DNA from: Apostichopus japonicus
Taxonomy: Eukaryota > Echinodermata > Holothuroidea > Aspidochirotida > Stichopodidae
Length of the DNA: 64,000 nt
Direction of reading: 5' to 3'
NCBI RefSeq assembly: GCF_037975245.1
Contig: NC_092580.1
Location: forward strand, 6,176,501 to 6,240,500
Part shown: one piece after another, positions 36,470 through 48,900 of the stretch
How positions within the stretch are numbered: position 1 is the first letter of the stretch
Layout of the letters: the number at the start of each line of letters is the position of its first letter
The notes under the pieces: model-generated
The model's input: the letters and a program-made list of their open reading frames with translations, nothing else
What the model was told of the DNA's origin: nothing
Databases searched by the model: none
Program-made: the position numbers and the translations under genes

Positions 36470-37640
36470 TTTATGATATACTTGTTTTCAAAGTCAAAAC
36501 AAATTCAATCATAGAATTGGAAGAAATTTCGGCTCGAGAAGGTGTTTGTTTTTGGGGGGGGGGGAAGAAAGAAAGTTTTTCATCCCAAAATGTGCTTTGT
36601 AATGTTTTGCATATGACCAGTTGTGAGTGTGTTTACTTGGGTTTTATATATGGTCGCAAAATTTTGAAATTCCATTGCCGGACAAAAATTGCTACTCAAA
36701 GTTGGTCAATACCTATACAAAACCAATTATGTGTAGCATTTTTTGCTGCACAACAAAAAAGCACAAAGTCGAACGCTGTTAGAGACTAATTTATCTTTTT
36801 AGTTCTGTAGGAGGCATAAATGGTTTCCTCCTGTCATTATATTACAAGTTTTGTTTAGCTGTAATTGTAATACCAAGCAGTTCTTGGCTCCTGGTGATAT
36901 AATGTTTAATGTTCTTCAGAGTTGTGTTTCATATCCTTCTCTTCCTTCAATTGTTTTTTCCTGGAAATATTTGTCATGTACTTATAATACAAAGTCAGGC
37001 AAACAGTTTTAACATTGGAAGTTTAAAGGATGCATTATGTCACATAAACATCCCCCTTGAAAAAAATCCCTCCCCTACCCTGTTTGTTTCCTTGTCATAT
37101 TTTATTACATTAAACTTGATTATAAATTGATAACTATAGACTTTCTTAAAGAAAACAACATACCTTTACTTTCTATCAAGTGATTATCAAGTACCAGATA
37201 TTGTGGCTTTGCCATAAAACAGCAGGGGAGACCATGAAAACAATGAGTAATTGAGGTTTTTCCCTTATTTATTGAGAAAGAAATTGTGACATCTAGAATT
37301 CCTGTATTTGAGATTCCCAATATCATGATAATCAATAAGATTTTGTATTGAGGGGGTAAATGGCCAAACACTTTTGTGTAAAATACAGTGTGGCCCAATA
37401 AGCAAGGATGAAGTGGATGAAGAAAGCAGTTTTGTCTCATAGTATTTGTAATACAAGGTTCATATGCACAAAGGACAATGGGAGGGAGAAGGGTAAAGGT
37501 GGTGGGGATGGTACAACTTCTGTTTAATCTTGAAAATCCTGTAAATTTATGAGAGTTTTTTTTTATCTGCAAAATGCCAGAAGCTTGGTTGGAGTATTTG
37601 TTTGCTAGGAATCAAATGAGAATTTTAAATAATACAATTG
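36470..37640. other. Right-unit-specific segment
   Basis: The corresponding left-unit site near 26530 has only a few bases. The segment carries a G-run and an unremarkable 150-codon open frame on the minus strand. No terminal inverted repeats or known protein motif were seen. Confidence 0.5.
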
Positions 37641-40600
37641 CTTTCAATTTACCTTGTAGGCTTATCTCAATGACATTCCCAATCCAAAGTTCTAATACCC
37701 TTTCCAATTGATGAAACTTGGTCATCTCTGTTAATAACCAGCCGCTAATTAGATTTATATGGCAGAACAAAGATTGTGAAAGTTCGACCTAGCATGACCA
37801 GATTTGCTCCTACCATATTCAGTGTCATAATGTTCAAATCTAATATGCATTGCAGCTGCCAAGCAAAAGGAGAGGTATAGAGGCATAGGGGAAAAGTTAT
37901 AAGGGATGGGTAAAAGGGGTGGGTCAATTTCTCCCTGACTTTAGCTTCCATTCTACCTCCTCCGTTAACCGGTCACATCTGGAGGAATAGCCCTTGAAAT
38001 TAAAAATCAATAGGTTAGCACATGTAGATATAAATGAGGGTAACCAACTTCTCTACTTTCATGGTTTTCTTCCTTCTCCCTGTTAGCCACATTGTAATAC
38101 AAGCTATTTGTTTTGAATGTAGTCGAATAACGGTGAGTCTTTTATACTTCATTTAGAGGACTTTTTAAACATCGCATTTTTCTGAAGTCTTGGTGAGTTT
38201 CATGACTTGTCATGGTAGAATCATTAATGTGGACATGGTCTCACAGATTCAAATGATGATAATGATGTTATTGACTCATGAGAAGTCCTTGCTCTGGGAA
38301 TATTAGTGGGAAGAATGCTAGCTATATACAAGTGACCTTCTAATTAGTCAAATCAGGGAGTTGTAAGAACAGCTACATGAAAACTTATTTGTATGCTGCC
38401 CTCTATTTACTGAGTTTAGTGTAGTAGAGTCTGAGTCGTATATATAGAGAGTTATGACATAAAAGGTTTAAAGTCAGATGATTAGAAGTGCCATTTTGTA
38501 TCCGTTATAAGTTCTGTACCTATGCATGACTATAGTAAAACACAATATAGTGAGTTGCCGTTGGCGTTAAATGTACCGGAACCCCTCTGGCATTAAAACA
38601 AGGAAAAGTTTTTGTGTTATATAGACATTGTAAGAACTCCAAAATACATGTTTAACCTCACAAAGCAACAGAGCACACTAGGAGATGTTCAGTACTATTT
38701 GTTTTTTAGAAACATAAAAAAACTATTGCTAAAATGTTCTATCACAGAATTTTACTTTAATTATGATTAATTTAAGTTTGGAGGTTAAAGCAGTTTCACA
38801 GTTTTGTTTGACTTGATTTCCTATACTTATCCACTCCCCCACGATCAATATCTCTTCCAACAGTCCATTCTCATCCCCACCTTCCCCACCCCAGGTAATA
38901 GACCTTTCTGGTCATCATACCCACTTAATATTTGATTGCATAGTTCATTGCTTCAGTGTCTACTGAATTTATTCCATAGAAGGGTGAATGTTTGCTGGAC
39001 AAACCCAACCCCTTCCCATCTGACATTTTCCACTGCTTCACTTGAAATTTGTGTAGTGATTAAACAGCCACAGTAGTAACAGCACTAAGTTTTGAAGCCT
39101 AGAATATAGCAGTTTGCTAAAAGTTGATTGTTTTAGAAGAATATTAGACATTATAAGTTGGCTAATGTGCTCCGACATGAATATCTGTGATTACCTGCAT
39201 TGTTTTTTTTAATGATAAAATAACAATAGTAACAGAGATACATAAGGTTTTGTAAGGACTGCATGCTCAGCAAATGTACTCTAAGGGTATCAGTAACTTG
39301 ATAGGATGATACATACAGTGGCAACAAGTGACTATACCCAGGTCATGAGAAGAGTCCAAGAAGTTGAGTTTCAAGCATTGTTTTAATTTACATCCTTGTG
39401 GGAGAAGTTGAATAACTGGTTCCTGATGGTTCAGAGGGTCGTAGACAAGAAGCGTCTCATTATGATGTGTCTACATTAAAGTAGTTTACCTGTTTGTGGT
39501 CCGGGCCTGCTCCATTACTGCTCTGTTATTGCTCTGTTACTGCTCCGTTATTGCTCAAGTACTGTTTTGTATGCTGCCAGTTCATCTTGGTTTGTGCGTG
39601 TGGGGTTGTGGAATATTGCACAGCTAACAACTTGGATGGTTTTCTGTTGTCACTTGCTTGGCTTGTCCCACTCAAGGTCACCCCTCCAGGCCCCCAAATA
39701 GTGCTTTACAACATTTGTATGTTATGAAAATGGCAGTACATTATTCCTGGGCCCCTACTGTAATTGACCCTGGGCCTCAGACTTTAGTCCTCCTGACAGC
39801 TTATTCTCATTTGGGCTGCAAAGACAGCCCTTAAAAAATTTACACTACAATTGAGAATATTTGTGTCAGAAAGTATTGATTATGATAATACCTTTCATAG
39901 GTGTCATTTGTGGTAGAGTAACATTATGTGGATTGCTTTTGGGAAGATGCTCAGTGCATGGATTGTGTAGTGTTGTACACTAATTGAGATATGACAACAG
40001 TTTAAAGAATGTATTGTTTACCATGACAAACACAAATGACATGGAAGAAATTTATAGTCTTAAATATTGTATTAGTAGCTGAAAAATGGTATAAAAAGAA
40101 CCTAATGACATTTAACTGACATTTAACTTACAATAACAAAATGTAGTTCATGCAATGGATAAAAGGTATAGTACTAGTCCTTTTCTTAAATAGATTTAAT
40201 TTAATGTAGATTTTCAGCATCTTGCACTTAACATGTAGTTAAAAATAAAGAGTAGCTATGTATCATATTAATCCCATGAGCATAACTTAATAAAAATTGC
40301 CATTTCCATTTTCCAGCCTAATAACATTTCATATAGATTTTATATAGATACTTTCATTATTCACAAAAGTTAAGTTGATATGACATATCAACTTACATGT
40401 GTATTAACTCACTTTCTTCTCATGGCCTGCCAAATAACCCTTTTTTTTTTAAACTTGTCTCTGGAATATTCTTGCAAGAATTGTAACACTTTTTTATCCT
40501 ATTTATAAATTTCTCTGTAAATTTATACTGGAATAAAGAAATGAAAATCAAAATGAAAACACAAAAGCCCCAAGAACATATTTCTACTATGTTAATAGAA

Positions 40601-40727
40601 CAACATCGGCTTCCAATCTCACTCAGTATCATCTTTAACATACGTACATATGTTTACCATTCATATATTGGTTTATCATCAAGTTTTTGACCATACAAAC
40701 CATACAGTATAACCTTGTGAATTACAC

Positions 40728-40902
40728 TCTTGGAACAAAACTCCTCCTACCATTAAGCCTACTTACAGATCCTGAGGAAACTGTCATTTTGCTTCTGCTA
40801 CCCCGCATCTTAGCAACACCTTATTTGCATCCACCAAACTCTCTCCATCTCTCGTATGTCAAGTTTACTCTGAAAATACATCTGTATTCAAGAACTGAAC
40901 TC
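40728..40902 (+). pseudogene. Non-LTR retrotransposon reverse-transcriptase 3' remnant (right unit)
   Basis: Duplicate of the left-unit remnant with the same frameshift and the same Trp-to-Cys change. The insertion and its decay therefore predate the segmental duplication. Confidence 0.55.
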
Positions 40903-41839
40903 CTAATTGACATTTGTGCCACAAATGTCTTTTAGACGGATACCAGTGCAATACCAATGGTCATTACGATCACTAACATCATAATTTGACTCTCCCTTCT
41001 TAAACCCTCTTTCCACTTTCATTCAAATGATGCTGGCATGTCCTAGTGCTTTATCCTTGGTAAGGAATGTTCAAGTTGCATTAACATAATTAACAATTGA
41101 TTTATACATATTAGTAGACCATAAATGCATCAGATATAAGAAATGACACAACAAATGCAATTCCCTGAATGACATCAAATGACATCAAATGTCATTAACT
41201 ATCTACTCATCCTGAGTATTAAATGTTGATTGTTACAAATCTCAGTGTAAATCAAATGAGCAATACAAATGATATTAAAGGATTGATGAGCTTTCCTTTG
41301 CACTTTTACAAACAAATTAGTTTCAACTTGAGACTTGAGTAAAATAGATGATGTTATTAATACCAGGTTATGCCCTATTAAAACACATGAGGCAAAAATT
41401 TCAGCAGATGGCTTTGAATAATTACAAAACTTGCAACCTCTGTCCTTAAATGGAGGACCAGGAGGACAAGTGGAGATGCTGTTTTTTTCTTGAGGGGGGA
41501 GGGGGATGGGGTGGGGTGGAGGGAAGAGGGCATTCTGGCAATATACCAGACAATGGCATGATTACTCTCTAATTTCATGACATTTACATGTATTCAACTC
41601 AGGTTTAGTGCACTCTTCACTAACTAGATTAACACATAACAGTTTTTATCTGTTATGAAATAGATAAGTAATTCTTCTATTTGTATATGTCGCAGTAAAC
41701 CTCACTGGACAACATTTTATATTTTTAGTGTTCGGCAAGTTAAACCATATTCAATTGGATTATTCAACAAAGAGACATTGTCATTGCAAGAAGAGCTCAT
41801 GGTGTTTTGATATAATTCAAACTCCCAAACAGTAAATAA

Positions 41840-41897
41840 GGTTAGACAGCCTTCAGAAGGCTAAGACAACACTTAGCCTTCTGAAGGCTGTCTAACC
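41840..41897. repeat. Perfect 26-base inverted repeat with 6-base loop
   Basis: The left arm (41840-41865) begins GGTTAGACAGCC and the right arm (41872-41897) is its exact reverse complement, around ACAACA. The left duplicated unit has only a single, imperfect arm near 29728. Confidence 0.9.
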
Positions 41898-42617
41898 ACT
41901 TTTTGTTATCAATAATTAATCAAACTTGTTAAAACTTAAGTATGATCCTGATCCACTCTTTCATGCCAAAGTGGGCTAATTTCATAGTGAATATTTTAGG
42001 TTGGCTCAAATTTCCTGCCAATCTCTCAACCCTGAAAGCTGGGGTCCTGGTGGGAGAGGGGGAGATGGGATGATTTGTCGCAAAAAGGAAATCCTCTGAA
42101 CTATATTCTTTAAGAGATGAACGTACAGATACCTTGTCTGCTACTGCATATTCATGTAAGCAGCACTTCTTACAATTGATTATTATGGCACAAGTCCTCT
42201 GTCTAGGCATAACTTCACTAACTGTTAATGATTCTATAAAATGACATTTAATGAATTACATATCTATATGATTATCTGGAACAATTGGTTTTGTTTTTGT
42301 CAAGAAGAGTTGGCGATGTAGGTTAATTAGTCTTATTTATTCAGTCACTGAAATTCCCATGTATGCAAGAAGAGGTTCTGACCTGAGCTAATAACTTTAA
42401 CATAGTTCCTATTGTGGCTTTTTAACAATTTACAAAATTGATGTATTTGGAGTTTTCCAAGATCATGTCTGGCCTACTCTCTTCAAACGATCACCAGCAT
42501 CATAGTCTATGATCTAATTCGAACCAGTATATACAGGTATAGACATCAGGACACCATACTGACGTTTAGACCTGTTTGTTGATTATAGCATTGTTTGCAT
42601 CATAATTATCAGATAGA

Positions 42618-42623
42618 TTTATT
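42618..42623 (-). promoter_or_regulatory. Candidate poly(A) signal for gene 3
   Basis: AATAAA on the minus strand about 195 bases after the stop, at the same relative place as in gene 2. Confidence 0.35.
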
Positions 42624-42815
42624 AACCTAAATTTCCAGAACAGACATGAAGGAAACTGTTTCAGCCTCAAGTGCAGAAGCAGTGAGCCTTTAGACGTACA
42701 CAAAAGTGGTGCATATGTAGTAACAAATTCTACAGGAATCCTTTGAAAAGTTGCAAAGACCAGAAATACCTTACATTCATCCTATACATTCTGGCTTGAG
42801 TTAATAAGCTCCCAT

Positions 42816-43001
42816 CTACCGTTTCCTTGATTGGGCAGCCAAGCATTCATTGTAGCGTTTTGCATATCGTCGCCATTGACACTGTCCGTTTCTTCTGGTG
42901 CAGTAAGAGTGCTGAGTGTAGCAGTCTTCCTGCTGGTAGAAGGTACATCCGTCAAACTGTTGGCATTGAGATGGGTCAGGAGCTCCACAGTACTTACGTA
43001 C
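42816..43001 (-). CDS. Gene 3 exon 4: C-terminal TIMP domain and stop
   Basis: 186 nt. The amino-acid sequence is identical to gene 2 exon 4. The stop is TAG at 42816-42818 instead of TAA. Confidence 0.9.
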   Translation of the reverse strand, partial: VRKYCGAPDPSQCQQFDGCTFYQQEDCYTQHSYCTRRNGQCQWRRYAKRYNECLAAQSRKR

Positions 43002-45727
43002 CTGAAAAAATACACAAAAATAAATATTAATGTTTGCAAGAGGATCACATTACAGTCACATCAAGACGCACTTTGTTATGAAAACTATATTAAAGGGGAA
43101 AAAAGTTGTTTAAATATAGTCACAATTTTTAAACGTCATTTTTCTGCGACTCACAGACTACATATTGATCTACTAAATCTCACTTTTTTTTTGTGTGTTT
43201 GGATATTTTGACAACTTAATGATGACCTTTGACAATTTGAAAATGTCAATCTAAAACATTGTTTGTTGATACATGATAGCCACTTTTTTCAAATTAATAT
43301 CTGTCACTCTGATTTATTATTATTTATTTATTTATTTATTATTGTTTTATAAAATCAATAATGTTTCTAAACAGTATAAAGTTGTTCATGCAATCAGCCC
43401 CCCCCCTCTCCCATCCAGCTCCCTTATATGGGAGCAGAGGCATTCCCATGTCAGTGACTATTGGAAACCTAACCCATTGATTCGTAATTAATGCTGGCAT
43501 GAACATTCTTTATATAAACTCAAGGGGTTATAATTCTGTTTTTTTTTTCCAAATTTTTTCTACCATTATCGAATACCCCCAGTCGGATGTTTTCTGAGAA
43601 ATGCCCCCAATTCATTGGTTGCCAGGTACTTGTCATAAGGACACTAATACACTATCCCATGAATGCCTATTATTACAAAAATTCACATCATGTCATATGT
43701 GTCTTGTCACTAGCATTGTTTGATTTGGAACAAGGAAAGTGATATGCAATGAAGTATTCTGCCTACCTCACATGGTGGTGTTCGGGAACATTCTTGTTCG
43801 AAATCGTTACGAAGCATTTTCTTCTGAGAACTTGTGACTTGGGTAAACAGTGCATTCCATTTGCAGAGATTGGTGATCAGCTTGCCACCAATTTCCTTAG
43901 CTAAAAGGAAAGAGAGAAAGAAGGGGGTAGGAAGAAAAGCAAAAAGTAGTTAAATTGCTATTAATCTATAACTAAATACAGTAAAAACAATAACATTTAT
44001 GAATAAAAAACAATATTTAATTAAATTAAATCATGTATGTCAGTCATATTGGGATCATGGTTTCATGCATGTGACCACTTGACAAACAAAAGCAATAAAC
44101 TTGTTCTGTTTTAAAGCTTTCAATTGAAGGAATACTATTATTCATGTATATCAATACTCAACCACTCCTTTCCTTATCTTCACACATTTCTTTCCGCTCC
44201 CTCTGACATAACCAGATTAGTCTTTGGTTACTGACACTTTGACACAGCATTCATGCCATAATTTACATCTTAATTTATCCCAGGCTCCTATGGTTATCCC
44301 AATATCTTCATGAATACTCGTCTCTAATATTTTATGCCTTCTTCTCTGTCCTGCGCCTTCCCTTCTTCCCAAGGCTTTCCTTTTTGGCATGGAGGGAATA
44401 GTTCCATCTTCCCTCTCCTCTCCTGTCCCCTCCTCTCCTCTCCCCCTCCCCCTAAAAAGAATGAAATCTTGTACTACACACAAATTGTGGTTTTCTCAAA
44501 CAATTTCTCATAGGGAAAGGGGGTCCCATTCTCAGATATCCCATGATATCAGCTACCATTTGTCCCCCAAAACTGTGACATCTGGCAAGCTATGGTCCTG
44601 TGCCAGTTCGTCTTACCTGTTATAAGATACCTTTCATCCACGGTCATATTTGTGACGCCACACATGCTATCATATCCAGATGTGGTAATATTTACTTCAT
44701 CGTCCTCTTTGATGGCGATATTGCTTCCAAGGGTGCGATAAACTGTATTCACTTCCACCTTGTACACAATGTTCATTGGCATGTCTGGATTAAACCCGCC
44801 ATAGACTGGGGTCCTTGTGAGAATTTTGCCTCTGAGCACTGTGGGAATTTAAATTAATTAATATTGAGATAATAAGGAGTGATATTGTATAAAACAGAGG
44901 TGATTAAATTAGAATATATTTTTTTCAATTAAATACTTTCACATAAGATCATTGTTTATCTTATGAAGAATAGCTGAATGATGATTTTGGTTTCATTGAT
45001 GCTATAGTTTAACATTATTTATTTATCTGTATGTAATGCACTATATAGACCTCCTAGAAGAATGTTAAAGGTATGCTGAATTGGCCCCAAAGATGCTAGA
45101 TATTCAAATATGGTCACTTTTGGTCAAAATTCTTAAACTATTTTTATTACAACCTTCAAGGAAATTTTCCTCACTTAGACATTCAGTCATCTTGTGTTTC
45201 TTTTAAATATGTCTGAGAACAGTTTTGGAGAGTAAAGACCTCCAGAAAAGTACTGTTTGAAACTTCTAGCAATTATAGCATGCTATAATTTGGGGGCCTA
45301 TACTGACTACCTTTAAGTGCAAGACAAAATTGATGGTTCTTTAGTTCACAAAAATCCATACTAGGGAGTGATGAAATTAGTCATACATTAAAAAAGGGTT
45401 TCAAATGAGTTAGTACAATACGTTTGATACAAATTTTCTACATAACATTTCATATTAATTGATAATATACAATTAACTAAAGCAATGATTATAATCATAC
45501 AACATATCTTGGTTAGACATATAGGCCTGATTATGTATAAATATTACACAACTTGGTCACAGTCCCTTGTACCCCAAAAATGAAATACAGCTTTAACTAG
45601 GTCACTTACCAAATTCAGAATCACAGAAGTCAGTCTGCGGATGTTGTGGCATACACATGCAGGAAAGCACAGATTCTATGCAAAGGGCAACCACTGCTAC
45701 CAACACTAATACTCTCGTCACTGCCAT
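42816..45727 (-). CDS. TIMP-like secreted metalloproteinase inhibitor, gene 3 (tandem copy B)
   Basis: Exons 45610-45727, 44617-44838, 43767-43900 and 42816-43001 join to 660 nt and 219 residues, with the same splice sites and phases as gene 2. Relative to gene 2 the replacements are K26M, K62N, N66K, Q68E, D81A, P93S, E96D, K148E and L153R. I see one synonymous change and a TAA-to-TAG stop change. All cysteines, the signal peptide and both N-glycosylation sequons are kept, so the copy looks functional rather than decayed. K26M is mature residue 4 and E96D sits three residues before the Cys70 equivalent; both places lie in the protease-contacting ridge of known TIMPs. Intron 1 is about 0.8 kb shorter than in gene 2, and 130 bases just upstream of the ATG are missing. 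Confidence 0.92.
43767..43900 (-). CDS. Gene 3 exon 3: end of the N-domain
   Basis: 134 nt. It is identical to gene 2 exon 3 except for two bases, giving K148E and L153R near the domain boundary. Confidence 0.9.
44617..44838 (-). CDS. Gene 3 exon 2: TIMP strands A to D
   Basis: 222 nt with the same acceptor and donor as gene 2. It encodes the six replacements K62N, N66K, Q68E, D81A, P93S and E96D. One silent change lies in the Gly-Gly pair before Phe-Asn-Pro. Confidence 0.92.
45610..45727 (-). CDS. Gene 3 exon 1: signal peptide and Cys-Met-Cys-Met N terminus
   Basis: The ATG is at 45727-45725. The mature protein starts Cys-Met-Cys-Met-Pro-Gln-His-Pro-Gln. The donor is GTAAGT in phase 1. Confidence 0.9.
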
Positions 45728-45900
45728 GATCTTGAGATTTCTCTGTTTTGGTATCTTGATGAATGAAAACCAAAGTCTAGTAATTACTGCTTGATGAGTC
45801 TAAGTGAATGCAGATTCTAACAATACTAGCAAATGGCTCTACCTCAAAGAAGAGTAAAACTGAAAGCTGATTCTAGTGTGACTGTAATGCAAGAATTTTT

Positions 45901-45907
45901 CTTTATA
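45901..45907 (-). promoter_or_regulatory. Candidate TATA box of gene 3
   Basis: TATAAAG on the minus strand about 174 bases upstream of the ATG. It matches the gene 2 candidate but lies 130 bases closer because of the leader deletion. Confidence 0.25.
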
Positions 45908-45994
45908 ATATAAAGCGGAGCACATTTATGCTGAAAACCTGCATGTCTCTGATATTATATAGCCTTTTGATCTGCAGGATATAGTTAACAACCA

Positions 45995-48900
45995 ACCTGT
46001 TTCCAGTAACCGCTTGGGGGGTTATGGCCTTTTGTGACGTCAAAGAAATTTGATATAGAAATGCATAAAAACATCATAATCTGAGGTAAAGTTAGATGTA
46101 TGATAATTGTTTATCCTTTTTTGGGGGTCAGGTAGCCAGCTCTGAGCAGACACAGGAATGTCCTTTTATAGACACGTACACACTCACTTGTTTGCAATTT
46201 TCATCTCAGCCATTATTTTGTAAGAATTTCCATACATTGTCAAGATCTTATTCTGCTTTTCTTGCAGGACCACCTGTTTACTCAAGGTAGGGATGTCACG
46301 ACCTTCCTTTGAACGTGCGTAAGCGCAGCTGTGACGTTCATCAGGACTGATGAAGTTTCCCAGGAAGGAACTTTATGGAGGCTTTGAAGAACCTTTCACA
46401 GTAAGTGATAAAAATGTATTCTTGTCCCAACTTTAGGATATTCTGGATGATCAACCGGTAGTTAATGGCGTTTAAACTTTTCTGTCAGTGACACATACTC
46501 ATTTTGCATTGTTATAAGGGTATTTCTGTTCCATAGAAATATCCTCTGGGAGAAAGCCAATACACTTATTGTGATGATTGGCATCTCTTATTCTCTCTCA
46601 TAATTTTTTATTTGTTTATATTGTAAAACATAATAGTGGTAGGCTTCCGGGTTTTATGGTGTATAGGTTTGTGATAGCAAATAGGTAGAAAAATCTTAGA
46701 AGAAAACATACACACCCACCCAAAGAAAAAGCCCACTCACCTGTTCAAATGAAAAGGAATAAAATATGAAACAAAGGAAAATAGAATAACAAATAAATAG
46801 GAAGGGGAAGCAGAAATCATAATATGTATATTTTGTTATTTCTTGGTTTTCTGTTTTTGGTTTTGTGATCTCTATAATTCCTTAAACACACTATTCAAAT
46901 TCAAATTGAATCAGTGTGTTGTTGGTTAAGTTTGTACTATTTAACTATTATATAAATAAAGTACGTTCCATCAGAAGTAAAAATGATAGTGGAATAAACA
47001 GGTGTTTTGTGACCTTGTGTAATTCCCTCTTGGTGATACCTTGCAGCAAAATGATTGTTTTTATCACAATTTGAACAAGTGTTGTCTTATGCAGGACATT
47101 TCAATTTGTCTCCCACAACATTGACAATTCATTCATTAATTGAAGAGAGATGCTTTGTTGACAACATTGACTGTGTCTTGACTGGTGTTGCACACATGTC
47201 TTTGACTTGAGCCACTGATACTTCAGCTGATATTGATACATTTAGGCAAGTCAAGACTTTCAGCTTCTTTGGGATATATCTCATAAACTAATCTGTCACA
47301 TATCATCTGATCCTTTAAAGATCCAAAATCACATGATGTAGATACCACTAGTCTCAGTCTGACAGCAAACTTGTTAGGATCTTTAAAACAATTATTAAAT
47401 TTGAACCTTAACATTTATCTGACCGATGAACTAGTTTCCCATGATGCAAGAATATGTGACATGCCAGCACACTTGGTTTCTGACTCATAAGGTCATGCAT
47501 TGTGTATATGAAGTGCCAATGAGCCTTTGTATGTGATTAAAATTACCAGTTTTTCATCTTTTTTATTTCACTCTTTCCCTGTTACATAACTGTCCCATTG
47601 AAATTAAAATTAATGATTTGGCCCTGGTGCGGCACTAATTTTGGTAGCCTTCAATTTATTTTGCCTACTTGGTCAAAACAAAGAAATGGTGTAGATAGGT
47701 ATCTCTAATTAACTTAGTCTTGAATCAGCCTATAATGTTGCACCCCCCTAATGCTGTACGTCACTTGTGGTTTACAAACAATAGAACTTTTACTCAGTTT
47801 CAGCAACAATACAAGCTCTAGCAAAATAATCAGTAAAGCTAATGGATAAGCAAAAGTTAGCTGACGACTTCATTGTATATGACTTATGTTTTACTCATTT
47901 AGGCTTAGCCTTTGTCGGTACAAACCATTCATGACCTTGTTGATAGCCTATAAAAGCACTGTATGCAGTAGTGACTTATAGCTACATGACAATCTAACAT
48001 TTTCTCTAATGAGCTGATGACGTTTACCTAACATGAAGGTCTGTCGAGATAAAATGGCAGCATAAACACTTAGATTGGTGCCACCAATGAAATTTAAATA
48101 TCTCACCTCAGATACCATGTTTAGTGAACTATCTGGGCTAATTGAAAAGAGATATACATTATAATTGAATCTGAGTTTGACTTGATGTGACCACTCTCAG
48201 AGATTACCATGTAAAAATAGATCACATTCAATCAAATAATCATATCTAGAGTTAGAAAGAAGACAATGAGATGAGTTTTCAGCTAAAAGTGTAGAATATT
48301 TTTGTCATCTATTTAATGGTCTTTGGAATATCCCTTTAGGTATAATATAAGTAGGATTACACATGAATCATGTAAGATGCATATAATGAGATGAATGGAT
48401 CTCTCATCTCTAATTTCATTGGCTTCCTGTCTTTATTTAATATTCGTAGAAATTATAATGTCAATGAACCCTTCAATTCCTTGCACACAACCATCCTATA
48501 ATTGATATGCATCCTTCTATCATATGTCAGAAATACAGAAGAAAATACCTCAGGTTATTTTCATATCACGCTGCAAACTTGAATGTTTCGTGGAATTTTC
48601 TGGATGTAAATATCAAAGTTGACATCCTGTCCGATTGGTGGTTTAATACCAACAAGGGAGTTGTGTGTGGTGGGATCCCTATTGAAAAACTATTAAGTGA
48701 GGATATGGAGGGTAAGCTGGACCGAGGCTGATCCTCTCCTCTTCCCCTCAATGCCACTCTTGTGACCTAAAGAGGATCTCTAAGTTCTCAACCGTCACTT
48801 AAAGGAAAACACATGCACTTGTAGCATGTATTTAACCATGCAAGTGCATAATGTAACCAGAGTTACTTTTACAGTTGTACATGTAGGCTTCACTACAACA

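Larger units (their letters stand above)
34755..45994. repeat. Tandem segmental duplication, right unit (contains gene 3)
   Basis: Follows the left unit directly in head-to-tail orientation. It has about 1.1 kb not present in the left unit (around 36470-37640) and different sequence at 38514-39935. It lacks about 0.8 kb of intron 1 and 130 bases upstream of the ATG. Confidence 0.88.

Noticed and set aside
37120-37572. 150-codon minus-strand frame
   Set aside because: Lies in a right-unit-specific segment with no recognisable motif, no splice context and biased composition.
46269-46287. Possible plus-strand mini-exon between TTCTTGCAG and GTAGGG
   Set aside because: Only 19 bases with no partner exon or coding signal; splice-like strings are frequent by chance.
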